Source of the DNA: SIG440 sp045596485
Lineage (GTDB): Bacteria; Bacillota; Clostridia; Monoglobales; Monoglobaceae
Assembly (NCBI GenBank): GCA_045596485.1
Contig: JAZOCL010000108.1
Span: forward strand, 1 to 5,417
Length of the DNA: 5,417 nt
Reading direction: 5' to 3'
Made by a program: the position numbers and the translations under genes. Numbering within the stretch: the stretch's first letter is position 1; every line of letters starts with the position of its first letter. Positions 1 to 4,385 of the stretch are shown here, piece after piece. The notes under the pieces are model-generated. The model was not told the origin of the DNA. It was given only the letters and a program-made list of their open reading frames with translations, and made no database searches.

Positions 1-440
1 TGCTGAATCTGGGTCTTGAAACACTTCCCCTGAGAATGGAGCGTCATTGCAGCAATGCACAGGCTGTTGCCGAATACCTGGCTGCAAACGACAAGATTTC
101 CTGGGTCAATTATTGCGGACTTAAGGGTGACAAGTATTATGACCTGGCACAGAAGTACCTGCCCAATGGCTCCTGCGGCGTAATTTCCTTTGGCGTTAAG
201 GGCGGCAGAGAAGCTGCGGTTACCTTTATGGACAGCTTGAAGCTTGCGGCCATTGTTACACACGTTGCCGATGCAAGAACCTCGGTGCTTCATCCCGCAA
301 GCCACACCCACAGACAGCTGAGCGACGCAGAGCTTGAGGCGGCAGGCGTAACACCCGACCTTATCAGGTTCTCTGTGGGAATTGAAAACGTTGAGGACAT
401 TATCGAAGACATTCAGCAGGCGCTGGACCAGGTAAAATAA
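1..440 (+). CDS. metY: O-acetylhomoserine aminocarboxypropyltransferase (O-acetylhomoserine sulfhydrylase), C-terminal part
   Basis: This is the 3' end of a gene that enters from the left edge; the reading frame starts at base 3 and gives 145 residues before the TAA at 438-440. The ATG at 36 is internal, because the conserved family sequence continues upstream of it (LNLGLETLPLRMERH). The family is the PLP-dependent Cys/Met metabolism group (cystathionine gamma-synthase fold). MetY makes homocysteine from O-acetylhomoserine and sulfide in the cytoplasm. Visible hallmarks are HPASHTHRQL (about 291-320) and DLIRFSVGIE near the end. The Arg in the latter (codon 366-368) is the residue that usually binds the substrate carboxylate. 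The PLP lysine and N-terminal domain lie outside the window, since the family is normally about 425-430 residues. Methionine gamma-lyase or cystathionine gamma-synthase are less likely, because the YCGLKGDKYYDLAQKYLP..G and SFGVKGG segments fit the MetY branch. A terminator follows directly. Confidence 0.9.
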   Translation, partial: LNLGLETLPLRMERHCSNAQAVAEYLAANDKISWVNYCGLKGDKYYDLAQKYLPNGSCGVISFGVKGGREAAVTFMDSLKLAAIVTHVADARTSVLHPASHTHRQLSDAELEAAGVTPDLIRFSVGIENVEDIIEDIQQALDQVK

Positions 441-447
441 AAAATGT

Positions 448-481
448 AACAGGGGTTGATGAAAATCAACCCCTGTTTTTA
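448..481 (+). terminator. Rho-independent terminator of metY
   Basis: A perfect 11-bp stem (450-460 pairing with 465-475, CAGGGGTTGAT / ATCAACCCCTG) closes on a GAAA tetraloop (461-464). Two further A-T pairs extend it, and it runs into a T tract at 476-480. It starts 8 nt after the metY stop. It should end metY transcription before the comF promoter, whose -10 lies only about 12 nt downstream of the T tract. Confidence 0.95.
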
Positions 482-489
482 CAAAAAAA

Positions 490-498
490 TGATATAAT
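490..498 (+). promoter_or_regulatory. Extended -10 promoter for the comF-family gene
   Basis: TGATATAAT gives a perfect -10 hexamer (TATAAT, 493-498) preceded by the TGn extension, behind a run of seven A's (483-489). No -35 match exists at 16-18 bp spacing, where the sequence is the 3' arm of the metY terminator, so this would be an extended -10 promoter for the housekeeping sigma factor. Initiation would fall near 504-506 and give a leader of about 115 nt before comF. The leader has no recognisable riboswitch. It has a short ATTATA-type dyad (511-524) and a possible six-codon ORF (586-606). Confidence 0.7.
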
Positions 499-619
499 GT
501 CTCCGTTCGTTTATAAGCCTATAAAAAATTGGTTACGTTTGTGAGCTGTGATTCTTTGAGTAAACAATACGACAAAGAAAGGCAAATGACAGAAAGGATT
601 ATTTAATAAGGAATTTTAG

Positions 620-1357
620 ATGAATGCGCTGAGGAATATTTTCAGAATTATAATGAACTTTTTCTTTCCGCCGCAATGTGTTTTTTGTGACCGAATTCTT
701 GAGATAAATGTGAAAAACTGTTTGTGTGAAAATTGCAGAAGTGATGTGAGCCGCTGTCGCGAAAAGCTCTGCTGCCAAAAGTGCGGAAAGCCTGTTGTCA
801 GCTACGGCAGAAGGGCTCTTTGTTATTTTTGTGCCGAAACTTCAACAAAATATTTTGACAGGATTGTATCGGTTTTTGAGTATGAGGGGGCTGTCCGTGA
901 TTCTGTGCTGAGGTATAAGAATGCGGGAATTCAGAGCTACGCCGAAACCTATGCAGAGCTTCTTGCAGAACGAATTGGTGAGGAATATCAAGGTCTTGAC
1001 TTTGATTTTATCTGTGCTGCTCCTTCTCACGAGAACAAGGATAGGAAAATGGGCTTTGACCCTGTGGAGCTTATCTGTCATAAGCTTTCCCGAAGGATAA
1101 ATATTCCGCACAAAAGAAAGGTGCTGAAGAAAACAAGAGAAACAGAACGTCAGGCAGGACTGAGTATGCAAAGCAGAATGCGCAATCTGAAGAATAGTAT
1201 GGCTGTAGGCGACCCAAAACGGGTGGAGGGCAAACGGATTCTTTTGGTGGATGACATCTGCACAACCTGTGCCACGATGATTGAATGCAGCCGTGCTCTC
1301 AAAAAGGCAGGGGCAAAGAGTGTTCACGCCATTACCTTTGCAACAACTGTGAAATAA
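620..1357 (+). CDS. ComF-family protein (double zinc ribbon plus phosphoribosyltransferase-like domain)
   Basis: 245 residues, the usual size for the ComF/GntX family. The N-terminus carries two zinc-ribbon halves: CxxC pairs at C20/C23 with C36/C39, and C52/C55 with C68/C71, the last following CGKPVVSYG. A type I phosphoribosyltransferase fold follows, with KMGFDPVELI (about 143-152), RQAGLS (177-182) and the PRPP-binding loop ILLVDDICTTCATM (207-220). Family members are cytoplasmic and are tied to DNA uptake (ComFC works with the ComFA helicase) or replication restart and nucleotide metabolism; the actual reaction is unsettled. No comFA gene is adjacent, so a competence role is not supported by context. 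The start is ATG 620, with AAGGA at 608-612 and a 7-nt gap. Oddities: the normally invariant Gly of the TTGAT loop is Cys217 (TGT, 1268-1270), and the usual GFNQ motif reads GFDP. The family call is firm, the function unsure. Confidence 0.85.
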   Translation: MNALRNIFRIIMNFFFPPQCVFCDRILEINVKNCLCENCRSDVSRCREKLCCQKCGKPVVSYGRRALCYFCAETSTKYFDRIVSVFEYEGAVRDSVLRYKNAGIQSYAETYAELLAERIGEEYQGLDFDFICAAPSHENKDRKMGFDPVELICHKLSRRINIPHKRKVLKKTRETERQAGLSMQSRMRNLKNSMAVGDPKRVEGKRILLVDDICTTCATMIECSRALKKAGAKSVHAITFATTVK

Positions 1358-1391
1358 GGTTAAGACAGAAAGAAAAAAGGTTACTTTAAAA

Positions 1392-1423
1392 CACCTGGAT
1401 TTAAAAATTTGGGGTGATTTTTT
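1392..1423 (+). terminator. Possible weak terminator after comF
   Basis: An imperfect hairpin pairs CACCT (1392-1396) with GGGGTG (1412-1416) and continues through two G-U pairs into an A/T inner stem around 1399-1408. A single G (1411) is bulged. It is followed by six T's at 1418-1423. It lies 34 nt after the comF stop. The G-U pairs and bulge make it much weaker than the terminators at 448 and 4218, so partial read-through into gyrA is likely. Confidence 0.4.
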
Positions 1424-1461
1424 ATCAAATAAAAGGAATTTCAAATTTTTCGTCGAAGAAA

Positions 1462-1510
1462 AAAGGAGAAGCCATTTTCAGCATCAAGCTGAAAAGCAGA
1501 AAAAATGAGG
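1462..1510 (+). promoter_or_regulatory. gyrA leader: displaced SD-like sequence, hairpin and working RBS
   Basis: Three elements lie in the gyrA leader. AAAGGAG at 1462-1468 is a near-perfect Shine-Dalgarno sequence, but no ATG, GTG or TTG sits at normal distance behind it. A perfect 8-bp inverted repeat, TTTTCAGC (1475-1482) / GCTGAAAA (1488-1495) with a 5-nt loop, follows; it lacks a T tract and so is not a terminator. GAGG (1507-1510) lies 10 nt before the gyrA ATG and is the likely ribosome binding site. It is itself inside a three-codon ORF, ATG AGG TAT TAA (1505-1516). No clear promoter hexamers were found in 1358-1520, so the origin of the gyrA transcript is not resolved. A regulatory role is only inferred. 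Confidence 0.45.
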
Positions 1511-1520
1511 TATTAAAGCT

Positions 1521-4058
1521 ATGGCAAAAGAAAACAACGAGGGACTGTTTGACGCTTCCAAGCTGAATATCATTCCCGTAGAAATCGAAAAGGAAATGCG
1601 AAAGTCTTACATTGAGTATGCAATGTCGGTTATTGTGGGACGTGCCCTGCCCGACGTTCGTGACGGCCTCAAGCCCGTTCACAGACGTATACTTTATGCT
1701 ATGTATGAAGACGGCTTAACTCCCGAAAAGGAATACCGCAAGAGTGCCACCACCGTTGGTAACGTTCTGGGTAGATACCATCCTCACGGCGATGCGTCGG
1801 TTTATGATGCAATGGTTCGTATGGCACAGGATTTCTCAATGAGATACCCAACGGTTGACGGTCACGGTAATTTCGGTTCGGTGGACGGCGACCCTGCTGC
1901 GGCATACAGATACACCGAGGCAAGAATGTCAAAGATGGCAACAAGAATGCTTACGGATATTGAAAAAGAAACTGTTGATTTTATGCCGAACTTTGATGAA
2001 AGCCGCAAGGAGCCAATTGTTCTGCCTTCACGTTTTCCGCACCTGCTGGTTAACGGTTCCGATGGTATTGCTGTTGGTATGGCGACAAAAATTCCGCCCC
2101 ACAATCTTACAGAGGTTATTGACGGTATTATTGCGGTTATCGACAATCCCGAAATCACCATAGACGAGCTTATGGAATACATCAAGGGTCCCGACTTCCC
2201 CACGGGCGCGCAGATTATGGGAACAAGCGGAATCCGCTCGGCTTATCACACGGGTCGCGGCAAGCTGCGCCTGAGAGCAAGAGCCGAAATTGAAGAATAC
2301 GGCGACAGCCGCCAGAGAATTGTGTTCACCGAAATTCCTTATATGGTGAATAAGGCAAGACTTATTGAAAACATTGCAAATCTTGTGCGTGAAAAGCGAC
2401 TTGAAGGCATTTCGGACCTTCGTGACGAATCCGACCGCGACGGTATGCGCATTGTTGTTGAAATCAAGCGTGATGCAAATGCCACAATCGTGCTTAATCA
2501 GCTTTATAAATATACTCAGCTTGAGGACACCTTCAGCGTAATTATGCTGGCTCTTGTTAACCGTGTTGAGCCGAAGATCCTTAATCTTCGTGAAATTCTT
2601 GATGAGTATATCGCCTTCCAGAAGGATGTTATTGTACGCAGATGCCGCTTTGACAAGAAAAAGGCAGAGGCGAGGGCTCACATTCTTGAGGGTCTCAGGA
2701 TTGCTCTTGACAATATTGACGAAATCATTAATATTATCAGAAACAGCTACAACGATGCAAAGCCTAACCTTATGGAACGTTTTGATTTTTCAGACGTTCA
2801 GGCACAGGCGATACTCGATATGCGTCTTGCACGTCTTCAGGGACTTGAACGTGAGAAGATTGATGCAGAATATGCTGAGCTTCTTGCATTTATTAAAGAA
2901 ATGGAAGACATTCTGGCAAACGAATACCGAGTTCTTGAGGTTATCAAAACCGAAATTGCCGAAATCCGTGACAAGTTCGGCGACGAAAGAAGGACCTCAA
3001 TCGAGCCATCCACCGACGATATTGACATCGAGGACCTTATCGAGGAAGAGGACAATGTTATTACAATGACAAAGCAGGGCTACATTAAGCGTCTTGCGGT
3101 TGACACCTATCGCAGCCAGAAGCGTGGCGGCAAGGGTATCATCGGTATGCAGACCAAGGAGGAGGACTTTGTCAATACAATGTTCGTTGCCTCAACCCAC
3201 GCATATATTTTGTTCTTCACCAATACAGGAAGAATGTACCGCATAAAGGCCTATCAGATTCCCGAAGCGGGGCGTCAGGCAAAGGGTACAGCAATTGTAA
3301 ACCTTCTGCAGCTTGAGCCCGGAGAGAAGATTTCGGCAATGATTCCCGTTCGTGAATATGTTGAGGGCGAGTATCTTGTTATGGCAACCAGAAACGGTGT
3401 TATCAAAAAGACTGATATTATGGAATATGAGAATGCTCCCAAGGGTGGAAAGATTGCCATTAACCTTGACGAAGGCGACGAGCTTATCAACGTTAAGAAA
3501 ACCGACGGAAATTCTCACATATTTATGGGAACCCATATGGGCAAGATGATTCGCTTTGAAGAAAGCGACGTAAGAACTCTGGGTCGTGTGTCAAGAGGTG
3601 TTCGTGGCATCCTGCTGAAGGAAGGCGACTATGTTGTTGGGATGGACATTATGCGTGAAGGCTCAAAGGTTCTTGTTATCAGCGAAAATGGCTACGGCAA
3701 AAAGACCGAGCTTTCGGAATACAAGGTTCAGACCAGAGGCGGTCAGGGTACAACCTCATACAAAATTTCGGAAGAAACGGGTGCTGTTTCGGGCTTTGGG
3801 CTTGTTACCGACGGCGATGATGTTATAATTATCACCTCCGAGGGCGTAATTATCAGAATTGACACCTCCGACATCAACACTCTCAAGCGTGTTACCAAGG
3901 GCGTGAGACTGATGAGGTTGGGCGACGGCGTGAAGATTGTTTCTGCAGCAGCGGTTGCTCACGAAGAGGGAACTGACGAAGAAGCGTCCGAAGAAAATTC
4001 ACAGGAGGTTGTGGAAAACAGCCCCGATGCTGTTGAAAACCCTGCGGATAATGTGTAA
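1521..4058 (+). CDS. gyrA: DNA gyrase subunit A
   Basis: 845 residues, complete. GyrA is the DNA breakage-reunion subunit of the A2B2 gyrase that introduces negative supercoils using ATP. N-terminal winged-helix/tower region: RALPDVRDGLKPVHRRIL (41-58), quinolone-determining helix GRYHPHGD (84-91), and RYTEARM (130-136) with catalytic Tyr131, equal to E. coli Tyr122. The coiled-coil region and the AILDMRLARLQGLE motif follow (430-443). The C-terminal beta-pinwheel shows six blade repeats beginning near 515, 566, 622, 670, 721 and 772. The GyrA box is QKRGGKG (533-539), a one-residue variant of QRRGGKG that favours gyrase over ParC/topoisomerase IV. The tail (815-845) has 12 acidic and no basic residues. 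Residue 92 is Ala where E. coli has Ser83, while Asp96 (E. coli Asp87) is kept. The ATG at 1521 is chosen because GAGG precedes it and the N-terminus has normal family length. gyrB is not adjacent. Confidence 0.98.
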   Translation: MAKENNEGLFDASKLNIIPVEIEKEMRKSYIEYAMSVIVGRALPDVRDGLKPVHRRILYAMYEDGLTPEKEYRKSATTVGNVLGRYHPHGDASVYDAMVRMAQDFSMRYPTVDGHGNFGSVDGDPAAAYRYTEARMSKMATRMLTDIEKETVDFMPNFDESRKEPIVLPSRFPHLLVNGSDGIAVGMATKIPPHNLTEVIDGIIAVIDNPEITIDELMEYIKGPDFPTGAQIMGTSGIRSAYHTGRGKLRLRARAEIEEYGDSRQRIVFTEIPYMVNKARLIENIANLVREKRLEGISDLRDESDRDGMRIVVEIKRDANATIVLNQLYKYTQLEDTFSVIMLALVNRVEPKILNLREILDEYIAFQKDVIVRRCRFDKKKAEARAHILEGLRIALDNIDEIINIIRNSYNDAKPNLMERFDFSDVQAQAILDMRLARLQGLEREKIDAEYAELLAFIKEMEDILANEYRVLEVIKTEIAEIRDKFGDERRTSIEPSTDDIDIEDLIEEEDNVITMTKQGYIKRLAVDTYRSQKRGGKGIIGMQTKEEDFVNTMFVASTHAYILFFTNTGRMYRIKAYQIPEAGRQAKGTAIVNLLQLEPGEKISAMIPVREYVEGEYLVMATRNGVIKKTDIMEYENAPKGGKIAINLDEGDELINVKKTDGNSHIFMGTHMGKMIRFEESDVRTLGRVSRGVRGILLKEGDYVVGMDIMREGSKVLVISENGYGKKTELSEYKVQTRGGQGTTSYKISEETGAVSGFGLVTDGDDVIIITSEGVIIRIDTSDINTLKRVTKGVRLMRLGDGVKIVSAAAVAHEEGTDEEASEENSQEVVENSPDAVENPADNV

Positions 4059-4091
4059 AACCCAATGTTTTCGGCACTTTTAAAGCTGTGG

Positions 4092-4167
4092 AAAACTTTG
4101 GAGCGACCTTGAAAAAAGTTTTACCGGATTTTTTGAAAAAATATCCGATATGTGCACTTTGTGCGTA
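4092..4167 (+). other. Imperfect hairpin series in the gyrA 3' UTR
   Basis: AAAACTTT (4092-4099) pairs with AAAGTTTT (4115-4122). CGGATTTTTT (4125-4134) folds back on the A-run and ATCCG up to 4147 with one bulged T (4142). A third small hairpin, with GCAC (4154-4157) / GTGC (4161-4164) as its core, is extended by G-U pairs and followed by ATTTTT. None is a convincing terminator alone. They may stabilise the gyrA mRNA 3' end, or be chance pairing in A/T-rich DNA. Confidence 0.3.
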
Positions 4168-4217
4168 ATTTTTGAATGGCAAAACAAGAATTTGTTAAAT
4201 CTACACAAAAGCACGAC

Positions 4218-4259
4218 AAAACCCCGAAACCCAGTGAAATCAAGGGTTTTGGGGTTTTT
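4218..4259 (+). terminator. Rho-independent terminator of gyrA
   Basis: A 15-bp stem joins AAAACCCCGAAACCC (4218-4232) to GGGTTTTGGGGTTTT (4244-4258), with a single G-T wobble (4226/4250) and an 11-nt loop. The 3' arm ends in a run of five T's (4255-4259). It begins 159 nt after the gyrA stop and is the first strong terminator there. On the opposite strand only four T's follow the stem, so termination from the right would be weaker. Confidence 0.9.
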
Positions 4260-4269
4260 AAAATCTTGG

Positions 4270-4311
4270 TTGTGCAATATGCCCGAAAGAAAAAATGAAA
4301 TTTGTGCAAAT
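4270..4311 (+). repeat. Two TTGTGCAA repeats upstream of the ATPase promoter
   Basis: The octamer TTGTGCAA occurs at 4270-4277 and 4302-4309, 32 bp apart start to start, close to three helical turns. The second copy sits in a near-palindrome, ATTTGTGCAAAT (4300-4311), with ATTTG/CAAAT arms. A related TTTGTGCG is at 4158-4165. The position just upstream of the -35 suggests binding sites for a regulator, but an eight-base match in such A/T-rich DNA could be chance. Confidence 0.35.
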
Positions 4312-4315
4312 AAAC

Positions 4316-4346
4316 TCTAACATTTTAGAAAAAAGTATGTTAGAAT
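4316..4346 (+). promoter_or_regulatory. Promoter with overlapping operator-like dyad
   Basis: The best promoter is CTAACA (4317-4322, four of six matches to TTGACA), an 18-bp spacer and TAGAAT (4341-4346), with the TGn extension at 4338-4340. Initiation would be near 4352-4354, leaving a leader of about 32 nt. An 8-bp perfect inverted repeat, TCTAACAT (4316-4323) / ATGTTAGA (4337-4344), covers the -35 on one side and the -10 on the other. Its half-site centres are 21 bp apart, two helical turns, as expected for a repressor that blocks polymerase. No regulator family is recognised from the half-site; it does not match a CcpA cre site. Confidence 0.55.
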
Positions 4347-4385
4347 ATTTATACATTTATGAATGAAATATGGGAGGTTATATAA

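Larger units (their letters stand above)
4059..4385. other. Intergenic region between gyrA and the sugar ABC ATPase gene
   Basis: This 327-bp stretch holds no credible gene. From left to right it has a gyrA 3' UTR with three imperfect hairpins (4092-4122, 4125-4147, 4151-4167), the strong gyrA terminator (4218-4259), two copies of TTGTGCAA (4270-4277, 4302-4309), a promoter with an overlapping dyad (4316-4346), and the ribosome binding site GGGAGG (4372-4377) eight nt before the ATPase start. The sequence is clearly more A/T-rich than its flanking genes. A 56-codon open frame at 4150-4320 was judged spurious. Confidence 0.8.

Noticed and set aside
511..524. TTATA-AGCC-TATAA hairpin in the comF leader
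   Set aside because: A five-pair A/T-only stem is too weak to support a regulatory claim.
842..1444. 200-codon open frame on the minus strand over comF
   Set aside because: It is antisense to an intact ComF-family gene with clear motifs; its Cys/Phe/Ser-rich translation is typical of a shadow frame.
2028..2681. 217-codon open frame on the minus strand inside gyrA
   Set aside because: It lies antisense to a well-conserved gyrA segment; its openness follows from gyrA codon bias, and no family motif was seen.
1521..4058. Topoisomerase IV subunit A (ParC) instead of GyrA
   Set aside because: A near-canonical GyrA box (QKRGGKG), six pinwheel blades and an acidic tail favour GyrA; there is no parE neighbour.
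4172..4200. Promoter-like pair TTGAAT / TTAAAT with 17-bp spacer before the gyrA terminator
   Set aside because: Each hexamer matches only four of six positions, and the transcript would end almost at once in the terminator at 4218-4259, so there is nothing to express.
4150..4320. 56-codon + strand open frame in the gyrA-ATPase intergenic region
   Set aside because: It has no ribosome binding site, runs through the strong terminator hairpin and the repeat region, and its translation resembles no known family.
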